This document shows positions 27,449-35,424 of a DNA stretch of 64,000 nt, piece after piece. Position 1 is the stretch's first letter; every line of letters begins with the position of its first letter. The position numbers and the translations under genes are program-made. The notes beneath the pieces are model-generated. The model did no database searches. It was given only the letters and a program-made list of their open reading frames with translations, and was not told the origin of the DNA. The stretch covers positions 1-64,000 of the forward strand of contig CBDCFC010000008.1 in the NCBI GenBank assembly GCA_965215945.1, read 5' to 3'. This DNA is from JAHEKD01 sp965215945. GTDB taxonomy: Bacteria; Pseudomonadota; Gammaproteobacteria; Arenicellales; JAHEKD01.

Positions 27449-27778
27449 ATGCAAATTATAATCAGCGGCCAAAATATAGACATCACCGACTCCCTCAAAT
27501 CTCACGTAGAAGACAAATTCTCCAAAATCAACAACCATTTCGACCACGTCACCACCACCAACGTCGTACTTAGCGTAGAAAAAAACCGACACTTAGCAGA
27601 ATCAAATATCCAGGCAAAAGGTGCCATCTTTCACGCCAGCGCTGAATCGGATGACATGTACGCTGCTGTCGATAAGTTGATCAGTAAATTAGATCGACAA
27701 GTTTTGAAACATAAAGAGAAGAAAACAGACCATCACCGTGGCCAAACTAATAGCATTAAAACTCAAGCCTTTGGTTAG
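27449..27778 (+). CDS. hpf: Ribosome hibernation promoting factor (short HPF/RaiA family)
   Basis: A 109-residue short-form HPF. MQIIISGQNIDITDSLKSHV and the basic helices around VDKLISKLDRQVLKHKEKK match the S30AE fold that binds the 30S decoding region and drives 100S ribosome formation in stationary phase. A good GGAG ribosome-binding site precedes the ATG. It follows rpoN as in most gammaproteobacteria. ptsN would normally come next but is absent. Confidence 0.94.
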   Translation: MQIIISGQNIDITDSLKSHVEDKFSKINNHFDHVTTTNVVLSVEKNRHLAESNIQAKGAIFHASAESDDMYAAVDKLISKLDRQVLKHKEKKTDHHRGQTNSIKTQAFG

Positions 27779-28124
27779 CAATACCATCAGTACGGTGACA
27801 AACCACGTTCAGACACAGACATGAATCAACTAAACCCCCAACGTCATTTCGGAAAGCGCGGAGCGCTTATCCGGAATCCAGCGGCTTTTCTTCACTCAGT
27901 GAATTCTGTGGGTATTAACCTCTTGAAGATGCCCGTTTCAACTTTTATCTTGAACAAGATAGTACTGACTGAAAGGATTGATAAATTAGAAATGCCAATG
28001 GATGCCGGATAATGCCATGGCATTTCCGGCATGACGAAAGACTAGTTAACTGGACAGCTGTGATGGCAAGATAAACTTGTAAAACGTGCTCTATCCCCCG
28101 AATACCCCATAACAACTAAAAATT
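27779..28124. repeat. Repeat-filled gap where ptsN is usually found
   Basis: No supportable gene lies in this 346-bp stretch. It contains an element running from about 27841 (CGTCATTTCGGAAAGCGCGG) to about 28037 (ATTTCCGGCATGACG), with inverted GTCAT and ATGAC-like ends and internal hairpins such as GCGCGGAGCGC and AATGCCATGGCATT. It belongs with the element at 7519. ptsN normally occupies this position. The 63-residue frame across the repeat is not a gene in my reading. Confidence 0.6.
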
Positions 28125-28974
28125 ATGCGAATTATCATCATTTCAGGCCTTTCCGGTTCGGGGTAAAACTATCGCTTTGCAGGCTTACGAGGATGATGGC
28201 TTTTATTGTATTGATAATCTTCCAGCTTCGTTACTGAGCGAATTTATAATTAGCTCAAAGGATTCGGAAACTCAAAACATTGCCATCAGTATAGATTCCC
28301 GTAATCGGGAATTTCTAGCCAAATTACCTGAACAGCTCAAACGGCTTGATGATAAAAATTTTACTTACCAGATTATTTTTATCGATGCTGAAGATGAGGT
28401 TTTGTTAAAACGCTATAAGGAAACCCGTCGTAAACATCCTTTAAGCAGCAATACTGTTTCCTTGATCGAAGCGATTGATCAAGAACGTAGTTTGCTCAGC
28501 CCGTTAAAAGAACAGTCACATAAAGTTTTTGAAACCAGCAATAAAACGCCACATGAGCTGCGCCGGTTAGTACGTGATTTTATCGGCGCGGGTAAATCGA
28601 CCGAGCCGGTTTTATTATTTGAGTCATTTGGCTATAAACATGGTTTGCCGCGTGATGCCGATTATGTCTTCGATGTGCGTTGCCTGCCCAATCCACACTG
28701 GGATGAAAAATTACGCCCTTATACCGGCCAGGATCAGGCCATCATTGAATTCCTTGAAAGCCATGGCGTTGTGGCAGAGATGCTTGATGACATTGCACAA
28801 ATGGTCGAAAAATGGCTGCCCGAATTCAGCAAAGAAAATCGCAGTTATATTACCGTTGCGGTCGGTTGCACCGGTGGTAAACATCGATCAGTTTATATCG
28901 TTGAAAAGCTGGCTAAACATTTTGTAGACACGGCTCAAATTCAACTGCGGCACCGCGAACTCACTCACGCCTGA
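28125..28974 (+). CDS. rapZ: RNase adapter protein RapZ (one frameshift near the start)
   Basis: RapZ is a P-loop protein that in enterics senses glucosamine-6-phosphate and targets the GlmZ sRNA to RNase E. Translation from ATG at 28125 gives MRIIIISGLSGSG and then hits a stop. Removing one G from the GGGG run at 28160-28163 restores the Walker A motif SGLSGSGKT and the full protein. Later motifs are DDGFYCIDNLPASLL, SFGYKHGLP, FDVRCLPNPHW and CTGGKHRSVYI. Corrected length is about 283 residues, normal. The homopolymer indel points to a sequencing error. Confidence 0.92.
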
Positions 28975-29053
28975 TAACCTCGATTAGTTTAAGCTTTCTT
29001 TTATAGCTTGCACTATAATCCAGTGCAACTACCAATCCCGTACACTGTATTAG

Positions 29054-30397
29054 ATGATTGAAGATCTGGACAATTTTCTTGATCGTGTCAATGAAGCACT
29101 TGTTTTAGACACGGATGCAGCGTTGCGTGCATTAATAAGCGATTTGCATCCGGCTGATATAGCTGTAGTGTTGGAGAGTCTGCCGCCGGATGAACGCCTA
29201 AGAGTCTGGAATCAAATCTCCCTGGATTTATTGGGTGAGGTGCTTACCGAAGTTAATGATGGAGTACGAGAGAACCTGGTTGAGCAAGGTGATTCGGATT
29301 TAATCGCCCATGCCATCAGCACTCTAGACATTGACGATGTCGCTGATTTAGTCCCGACACTACCTGACGATGTGATTCGCAATGTCTTGTTCACCTCAGG
29401 AGATCACTCTCGAGAAGACCTGGACGCGATTTTAGCCCACGACGAGGACACTGCCGGCGGCCTGATGAATGTGGACACGATTACCATTCGTGCCAACATT
29501 CCGATTTCGGTGGTGCTACGTTACTTACGTCTGCTGGGTGAAATTCCTGATTACACGGACAAACTGTTTATTGTCAATCGCAAAAATCAGTTAACCGGCA
29601 CTTTGGTTATCACTGATTTATTGACTAACGACCCGGAAAAACGTGTGCGTGAACTTGCTGATACCGATCCGATTAAATTCGATGTTATGGATTCAGATGA
29701 AGATGTTGCTGCGGCATTTGAACGTTATGACTTAATTTCAGCACCCGTTGTTAATGGCAATAACGAATTATTGGGGCGGGTAACTATCGACGATGTGGTT
29801 GATGTTATACGGGAAGAAGCCGAACATGAAATTCTCGCTCAGGCTGGTTTAAAAGAAGAAGAAGATATTTTTGCCCCGGTCATAAATACTACCAAGAGTC
29901 GCGCCGTCTGGCTGGGCGTAAACTTAATCACCGCTTTAATTGCTTCCTGGGTAATTGGACAATTTGAGGGTACCATAGAAAAAATGGTCGCGCTTGCCGT
30001 TTTAATGCCAATTGTTGCCAGTATGGGCGGTAATGCAGGTACACAAACCATGACGCTGGTAATCCGAGGCCTGGCCACCGACACCATTGGCCCTCACAAT
30101 GCCTGGCGCGTGTTACGCAAGGAATTTTCTGTTGGTGTCTTAAATGGCCTGCTATGGGCAGTGGTAACGGGGTCAGTTGCCTACTTTTGGTATGGTGATT
30201 ACCAGCTAGGCATCATTGTTGGCATCGCCATGATCATCAATCTGATTGCCTCTGCATTAGCCGGCGCATTCATTCCGGTGTTTTTTGAAAAAGTCGGCAT
30301 CGACCCGGCGTTAGCCAGCGGCGTCGCACTAACCACTATTACAGATGTTGTTGGATTTTTTGCTATCCTTGGTTTAGCGGCACTATTTCTTTTCTAA
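29054..30397 (+). CDS. mgtE: Magnesium transporter MgtE
   Basis: A 447-residue Mg2+ channel. The N-terminal superhelical domain (for example LISDLHPADIAVVLESLP) and two CBS domains (about residues 130-255) form the Mg-sensing gate. Five C-terminal membrane helices follow, with PIVASMGGNAGTQTMTLVIRG and the pore-lining DPALASGVALTTITDVVGF. It follows rapZ by about 80 bp. A degenerate copy of its last roughly 35 codons lies 4.2 kb downstream (34612-34714). Confidence 0.95.
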   Translation: MIEDLDNFLDRVNEALVLDTDAALRALISDLHPADIAVVLESLPPDERLRVWNQISLDLLGEVLTEVNDGVRENLVEQGDSDLIAHAISTLDIDDVADLVPTLPDDVIRNVLFTSGDHSREDLDAILAHDEDTAGGLMNVDTITIRANIPISVVLRYLRLLGEIPDYTDKLFIVNRKNQLTGTLVITDLLTNDPEKRVRELADTDPIKFDVMDSDEDVAAAFERYDLISAPVVNGNNELLGRVTIDDVVDVIREEAEHEILAQAGLKEEEDIFAPVINTTKSRAVWLGVNLITALIASWVIGQFEGTIEKMVALAVLMPIVASMGGNAGTQTMTLVIRGLATDTIGPHNAWRVLRKEFSVGVLNGLLWAVVTGSVAYFWYGDYQLGIIVGIAMIINLIASALAGAFIPVFFEKVGIDPALASGVALTTITDVVGFFAILGLAALFLF

Positions 30398-30484
30398 TAC
30401 TTTAAAAACCAGAATATTCTTTTCAAGCTTCTGCATAATAGCTATACTTAACAAATTGATATACTGTATACAAATGGAGGGTAA

Positions 30485-30751
30485 ATGATGTCTAATAGCG
30501 AAATAAACTTTGATTGCAGCAAGCTACTCGGGTTCGATATGCTCGTTTTTTCTGAGCAAAGCCAAACCATGAACGAACTAGGTCTGGAAGTCAATTCTGG
30601 AGAAAACTTTAACAAGATCAGCGAAATTCAGCCAACTGCACCCGAACTACTTGACAACGTTGTGAATAAAGTAAGTGAGATAGTACAATCAGAACCATCT
30701 AAAGAGTTGGCTAACGTTGTGAATAAAGTAGGGGAACTTGTGGATCAATAA
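30485..30751 (+). CDS. Putative RiPP precursor peptide with duplicated C-terminal unit
   Basis: An 88-residue peptide with a strong GGAGG ribosome-binding site at 30476-30480 and a candidate -10 TATACT at 30460. I do not recognise the family. The N-terminal part (about residues 1-50) could be a leader; it includes KLLGFDMLVFSEQSQTMNEL. The C-terminal part has two near-identical units, NVVNKVSEIV (58-67) and NVVNKVGELV (77-86), encoded by an exact 18-base repeat at 30656-30673 and 30713-30730. A short peptide with repeated core-like units next to an HExxH modification-type protein is the usual layout of a RiPP locus. The precursor role is inferred. Confidence 0.6.
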   Translation: MMSNSEINFDCSKLLGFDMLVFSEQSQTMNELGLEVNSGENFNKISEIQPTAPELLDNVVNKVSEIVQSEPSKELANVVNKVGELVDQ

Positions 30752-30883
30752 ACTGCCGAATATTCTAATGTAAAATCGGAAACGAAGTTTAATCCTAGGC
30801 AGATCGATTTAATATTTAAATAAACATTCTCACCAGCAAATATCTACAAGAATAATTAATCTGACTAATTATAGTTCTGGCTG

Positions 30884-30910
30884 ATTTGATGACATGGTTC
30901 TTCATCAAAT
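30884..30910 (+). terminator. Hairpin between the putative precursor and the HExxH gene
   Basis: ATTTGATGA at 30884-30892 pairs perfectly with TCATCAAAT at 30902-30910 across a nine-base loop. A short TTTTT follows about eight bases later. The structure sits 31 bp before the GTG of the HExxH gene. It could act as a partial terminator that lowers enzyme expression relative to the peptide, a common device in RiPP operons. Function is not shown. Confidence 0.45.
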
Positions 30911-30940
30911 ATAACATTTTTCGGATGGGTAAAACTGCTC

Positions 30941-31912
30941 GTGCAGTTAGCTATATCTAAACAACCAGATAGACTGGATAAAAAAATCAGAATCAGGCTG
31001 ATAGAAAGCCTAGAATACATTTTTGATCAATGTGGTGACAGACTTAAAATTTCTGCTGAAAATCGATCCCAACTCAAAAAACGAATCAACCGTAATCGCA
31101 TTCACCCAGGAATATTCGCTCGCTACTATGATTTGGTATTTAGCATTAATGCAAAGAACTTCAATCAAGCACAGAAGCTAATCGATGAAATAATCAGTTT
31201 GTCAAATCGAAATGTGAATTTTGATATTTTTCCTTACTCGCGAGAAGTGCTGTCAGAGGATTATGAGCGCTTCCCAAGATTAGCCTTCTCAGCTTATAGC
31301 GAAAATAATCCCATGGCGCCGCTTAACAAACAGCTTTTCGAATTGCAAAAAGCTAACTTAATCGAAGCTAAGCAGATCATTTCCGAATATGATCTGGGCA
31401 TAAACAAAGAAATCAATGAACTGGTTTCTCAAATCATTGTCTGTAAAGATAACTCTAATTCTGACTCAGTACGGGTCTTTGCAGGGGCATCTTCATTAAT
31501 GATATGGGGAGCTATTATTGTAAATGTGAATCAATATAAATCACTATATCAATTAGTCGAGTTTCTGGTTCATGAATCGACTCATTGTGTGTTATTTGGC
31601 TTAAGTATAAACAACCCTCTGGTCTTGAATGCTGTTGATGAACTTTATACCTCCCCTCTTCGATCCGACCCCAGGCCAATGGATGGCATATATCATGCCA
31701 CCATAGTGTGTGCAAGAATAGCGTTATTTATGAGGAAGTGGGAAGCTTCAGCAATTCATTCTAATCTACAATCTCAATGGATGAGCATACAGATTCAGGA
31801 AAATATCAAAGCATTTAAAAACGGGTCGAAGACTATAAACCAACATGGAAAATTATCTGAAGAAGGCATCGAAATAATAGAGAAGTTTGATACCTTAATT
31901 AGTAAAATCTGA
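30941..31912 (+). CDS. HExxH-motif peptide-modification protein (TIGR04267-like)
   Basis: A 323-residue protein. The key motif is VEFLVHESTHCVLFG, an HExxH metal-binding site at H211/H215 with E212. The downstream segment YTSPLRSDPRPMDGIYHATI (about 236-255) could supply further ligands or substrate contacts. This pair of motifs is what I associate with the HEXXH domain proteins encoded in RiPP clusters (TIGR04267-type), proposed to modify peptide side chains rather than cleave. There is no signal peptide or membrane helix. It starts with GTG and lies 189 bp after the small peptide gene and 19 bp before the adenylation gene. An ordinary metallopeptidase role cannot be excluded. Confidence 0.7.
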   Translation: MQLAISKQPDRLDKKIRIRLIESLEYIFDQCGDRLKISAENRSQLKKRINRNRIHPGIFARYYDLVFSINAKNFNQAQKLIDEIISLSNRNVNFDIFPYSREVLSEDYERFPRLAFSAYSENNPMAPLNKQLFELQKANLIEAKQIISEYDLGINKEINELVSQIIVCKDNSNSDSVRVFAGASSLMIWGAIIVNVNQYKSLYQLVEFLVHESTHCVLFGLSINNPLVLNAVDELYTSPLRSDPRPMDGIYHATIVCARIALFMRKWEASAIHSNLQSQWMSIQIQENIKAFKNGSKTINQHGKLSEEGIEIIEKFDTLISKI

Positions 31913-31931
31913 TGATCTTTTTAGTATCTAG

Positions 31932-33593
31932 ATGAAGCGTTCTTTACTTACAGGTCCACCGATAGACCTCCATCATAAGTCCCCCTCTACTTTAAAGGAT
32001 TATATTCATAAAATTATTGATTATTGGCCTGAAGGAATGCTTCATGAAACATATTGCTCAAATCAGACTATTACAACAGCTTATCAACAGATTTATCAAA
32101 ATAGTTTACGTATATGCAAATGGCTAAAAGAAAATAATATTGAAAATACAAACCATATTATATTGTTACTAGACACAGCTCATGAATATACTGCAGCTGT
32201 CTGGTCTTGTATTTTGGGCAATTATGTTTGGATACCTTGGTCCCTATCGGGCTTGAATAAAAACAAAAAGAAATACATACAAAATTTAGAACATCTAATT
32301 CAGCAATTTAATACAGTATATATTCTTACTTTACCTTCAATTATTGATCAAATTCGAGATTTGCCTACTGAAATAAGCTCATCTGCGAAGATTTTGAATC
32401 TAAATGAAATCTTGAATGTTTCATCTGCCTTTATCGTTCCAGAGAGTGTCCAGCAAGACAATACAGAATCTATCTGCTCAGTGATCCCCACATCCGGCAC
32501 TACAGGAATACCAAAACTCGTGAGCATCTCTCACAAAGCTATGTACTATCGTCGTGTGACTAGACTCAATCGGTCAACTCGCAGACAAACCTTGAATTTA
32601 TTTCCCTTTAACAGTATCACCGGCATGAATATAGCTTTTCCCACTTGCCCTATTAGCCATTACTTTGAAATATCGCTTATTGCCTCTCAGCCTCTTTATT
32701 TATTGGAATATATAAATAAACACAAAATTGAAAATGTTGCTCTAAATTCATACATGGCAGCATTAATGTGTTACAGCATTGAATTATCTAAACCGAATAT
32801 TGATCTTTCATGTGTCAAATCACTTGCTTTTGGTGCCGATGCCATTATTCCCGAGCAAGTTAAAAATTTAGTTTCACATTTCAACAATTTGGGTGCAATT
32901 GATCTCGATGTTTCATTCGCTTATGGAATGACTGAATCCAGTGTAGTATGTTATAAAAAAATTCGACAGAATGAACTGTTCAATAATCCTGATGTTGAAT
33001 CATTACCTTTCCTAGGTACAGCAGTACAGGGCATGTCGATCAGAATTGCTGATGAGAATTCAAACATAATACCTCAAGGAGAAACTGGACAGATTCAACT
33101 ACGCTCAAAACAGTTATTGTTTTCTGGCTATTTTAATAATCCTGCGCTCACAAAAAGCATATTCACAGAAGATGGATGGTTTAACACTGGTGATCGAGGG
33201 GTGATTTATGATGACCAATTGAAAATTACGGGTAGAAAAAATTTTAAAACGGTTGCTGAACTTGACAACACCTCAGTGCAAGAAATCGAAATCATGCTTC
33301 AAAAACTACCAGGCATCTATAATTCGATGCTCTATGTTTGTCCAGTTAAACCAACTGATAATGCACGTGATGAATTAGTAATATTTTTTGTGCCCGATAA
33401 ATCAAAAGATAACCACATCAGATCAGTTAGCGAGGAAATTCACGACAAAAACAACAAATCAATAGGAGCAGTAATTAGAGCGATCGTGCCCATATCAATT
33501 GACGACTTGGAAGTTACTGCAACGGGCAAAATATTACGAAGTGATTTATTGGATAAATTTTTAAGATTTAAGTTAGATTCAATCAAAACTTGA
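31932..33593 (+). CDS. Adenylation (AMP-forming ligase) domain of an NRPS-like protein
   Basis: A 553-residue ANL-superfamily enzyme with all core motifs: VIPTSGTTGIPKLVS (A3), FAYGMTESS (A5), DGWFNTGDRG (A7), ITGRKNFKTV (A8) and the C-terminal catalytic lysine in TATGKILRSDL (A10). It should activate a carboxylic or amino acid as its adenylate and load a carrier protein. The specificity pocket cannot be read with confidence. A carrier-protein frame begins one base out of register at the stop, so adenylation, carrier and thioesterase domains were probably one protein of about 880 residues. Coding is strikingly AT-rich compared with flanking genes. Confidence 0.85.
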   Translation: MKRSLLTGPPIDLHHKSPSTLKDYIHKIIDYWPEGMLHETYCSNQTITTAYQQIYQNSLRICKWLKENNIENTNHIILLLDTAHEYTAAVWSCILGNYVWIPWSLSGLNKNKKKYIQNLEHLIQQFNTVYILTLPSIIDQIRDLPTEISSSAKILNLNEILNVSSAFIVPESVQQDNTESICSVIPTSGTTGIPKLVSISHKAMYYRRVTRLNRSTRRQTLNLFPFNSITGMNIAFPTCPISHYFEISLIASQPLYLLEYINKHKIENVALNSYMAALMCYSIELSKPNIDLSCVKSLAFGADAIIPEQVKNLVSHFNNLGAIDLDVSFAYGMTESSVVCYKKIRQNELFNNPDVESLPFLGTAVQGMSIRIADENSNIIPQGETGQIQLRSKQLLFSGYFNNPALTKSIFTEDGWFNTGDRGVIYDDQLKITGRKNFKTVAELDNTSVQEIEIMLQKLPGIYNSMLYVCPVKPTDNARDELVIFFVPDKSKDNHIRSVSEEIHDKNNKSIGAVIRAIVPISIDDLEVTATGKILRSDLLDKFLRFKLDSIKT

Positions 33594-33834
33594 CAAAACA
33601 AATAATGCAATATATCAATTTGACAGTTTTCAATTTATTTCAGCACTATGTAAATCTATATTAAAACTAAAAACAGCCCCTCCCAGAAGCGTAAATTTGT
33701 TTCATCTAGGAGCCGATTCATTAGCAATTGTTAGTATAGCTAATGCGGTTGAACAAAAATTTGGAATCAAGATAGCCACTCTTGAGTTTTATAATAATCC
33801 ATACAGTAGATTATCTTCACAAACAGACCTTTAA
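33594..33834 (+). pseudogene. Peptidyl/acyl carrier protein domain, out of frame with the adenylation domain
   Basis: In the +1 frame relative to the preceding gene, about 80 codons read through to a stop at 33832. They include NLFHLGADSLAIVSIANAVE, the phosphopantetheine-attachment motif with its serine in LGADSL, followed by KFGIKIATLEFYNNP, typical of carrier domains. No ATG, GTG or TTG start is placed to make a separate gene. This supports a fused adenylation-carrier protein interrupted by a one-base indel near 33590. Either a sequencing error or true decay could explain it. Confidence 0.75.
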
Positions 33835-34587
33835 ATCGGAACGTCCAAAATCATCAACAACAAATTCAAGATCAGCCCTAGACTACAAGTCAGAAGACAT
33901 ATTCGAACTGCCTCAAAATATTGAAGCATTTGTATCAAAATGGGATGGAATCCGATTATTTGATAATAGTTTAATAACAGGTCAAAACATAAACGGCAAA
34001 CAAACCCCTATTGTATTTGTTTGTCAAACTAAAAAGGAATTTCAACAGTTAGCCAAACATATAAAACTTGATCATCCTGTTTATTGCATGCGTTCGCTAG
34101 CTCATACTCCATTTGGGCAACACTATTTTCCACCAATTGTTGAAATTCTGGCTAACCGATATTTAATGGGAAGCTAACGACTTTGCCGATACAAGGGCCA
34201 ATAATTCTAGGCGGAGTCTGTCAAGGGGCAAATTATTGCGTTGCACATGGCAAAGATGCTACAGAAAACCAATAAAGCGCCAAAAAAAATTGATTTTGCT
34301 GGGAATGGTCTTTTAATTGTATGAAGTATGATGGCGATGTAATACTTATCTATGGAGAACAAAGTTATACTGCTGAGGTTTATGAAGGTGAGAATAAAAA
34401 AAATATTGATTGGAAAAATAGTTTTCCTAATCGATCAATTATTCCTGTACCATGTGGTCATCTTGATTTTTTGGAAGAACCCATCATACATTTTCTTGCA
34501 GAACTAATAATGAAACAGTGTTCTACTAAATCTTCCTATGAAAAAGATTTAGCAAAAAAATTTAAAAGCCTCTCACGTATGTTTTAA
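33835..34587 (+). pseudogene. Thioesterase domain of the NRPS-like protein, multiply frameshifted
   Basis: Three frame pieces reconstruct an alpha/beta-hydrolase thioesterase. The first (to 34177) has TPIVFVCQTKKEFQQLAKHI and PVYCMRSLAHTPFG. The second has GPIILGGVCQGANYC, the nucleophile elbow with Cys (codon 34219-34221) in place of the usual Ser. The third (34321-34587) has DVILIYGEQSY and PVPCGHLDFLEEP, with the catalytic His at about 34459. Indels are needed near 33830, 34180 and 34260-34320. Such domains release the product from the carrier protein by hydrolysis or cyclisation. If the frameshifts are real the assembly line is dead. Confidence 0.7.
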
Positions 34588-34611
34588 AGTATTGAAATAG
34601 TTTAAGAAAAA

Positions 34612-34714
34612 TTGCCACTTTGGCTAGCGGTGTCGCCTGACTACGATTTACTGGTGCGGTCGAAATTTTTGCCACTCTTGGCCTGGCTGTACCATTCCTG
34701 TTTTCATTTAAAGA
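34612..34714 (+). pseudogene. Remnant of an mgtE 3' end
   Basis: Immediately after the thioesterase, the plus strand encodes, allowing one-base indels, TLASGVALTTITGAVEIF and ATLGLAVPFLFSF before a stop. This aligns with the last part of the intact MgtE, which reads ALASGVALTTITDVVGFF and ILGLAALFLF. It is a fragment only and diverged from the full copy. It ends just before the convergent ribH stop, so it probably marks the former end of mgtE and the edge of an insertion (see findings). Confidence 0.7.
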
Positions 34715-34720
34715 TTAAGT

Positions 34721-35156
34721 TCATGCATTCATTAAGCATGCTTGTCCTACTTCTTTGCCCTTAGTGACAAAGTGCTGTTTAAAAAATTGATGATGCGTTT
34801 CATGGTCATGAAAATGATGTGGGGTCAGCACCACGGAAAGTATGGGTATCTCGCACTCCAGTTGAACTTGCATCATGCCTTGCAGAACTGCATTGGCAAC
34901 AAAATCATGGCGATAAATACCACCGTCGACAACAAACCCAGTTGCAATGATTAGTGAATACTTCCCGGTTTCTTGCCAATTTCTTGGATGTCAATGGAAT
35001 TTCCAGACTACCTGGCACTTCATATCTATCGATTAAATCCAGATCATAGTTATTTTCAGCCAAAACTTCTGCCATACCGACATAACATTGCTCGACAATA
35101 TCTTTGTGCCATGAAGCCTCAATAAGGGCAATTTTTGTAGTTAAGTTCGTTGTCAT
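34721..35156 (-). CDS. ribH: 6,7-dimethyl-8-ribityllumazine synthase, RibH2-like (one frameshift)
   Basis: Lumazine synthase makes the direct precursor of riboflavin. The N-terminal frame gives TTKIALIEASWHKDIVEQC and DRYEVPGSLEIPL. After a one-base shift near 34973 the rest reads IIATGFVVDGGIYRHDFVAN, VLQGMMQVQLECEIPILSV and LTPHHFHDHETHHQFFKQHF. The FVVDGGIYRHDF form resembles the RibH2-type lumazine synthases of rhizobia and Brucella more than the E. coli form. Corrected length is about 145 residues. The chosen start, ATG at 35156, lies 72 bases downstream of an FMN riboswitch. Confidence 0.88.
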
Positions 35157-35228
35157 TTTCCCTGATCCTAGTGAGTTAAAAAATTCAGGGCAACAAATAG
35201 AAACCGCACCCATGAATATGAGCACGAA

Positions 35229-35369
35229 ACATTCTCTTCCATCCGGACTATGACCGTCGGCTTCGGAAATCTCACCGAATCTGCTGACCCTGCCTAAAAC
35301 AGGCGCTCGCGGGCTTACAAAATATTTTGTTTACCCGCCGGTGGGGAATTTCGCCCCGCCCTGAGAATC
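35229..35369 (-). ncRNA. FMN riboswitch (RFN element)
   Basis: Read on the minus strand, the segment has the conserved blocks of an RFN element in order: TTCTCAGGGCGGGGCGAAAT, CCCCACCGGCGG, a variable hairpin, AGCCCGCGAGCGCC, GGTCAGCAGATTCGGTGAGA, and TCCGAAGCCGACGGTCATAG, closing with TCCGGATGGAAGAGAATG. It sits upstream of ribH, so FMN should repress lumazine synthase expression. Whether control is by termination or by hiding the ribosome-binding site is not resolved; I see no T-rich terminator in the 72-base gap. Confidence 0.95.
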
Positions 35370-35424
35370 TATGTATTTAAGTATATGTTTGAAATTAATT
35401 CAGAACAATAGTTAGTTTATTTTT

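Noticed and set aside
27821..28012. 63-codon frame between hpf and rapZ
   Set aside because: It lies within a repeat element with inverted ends. It does not resemble PtsN or any protein I recognise.
34161..34320. A separate small gene between the two thioesterase pieces
   Set aside because: The short frames here (GGVCQGA and the following helix) fit the missing middle of the thioesterase, so they are parts of one broken domain.
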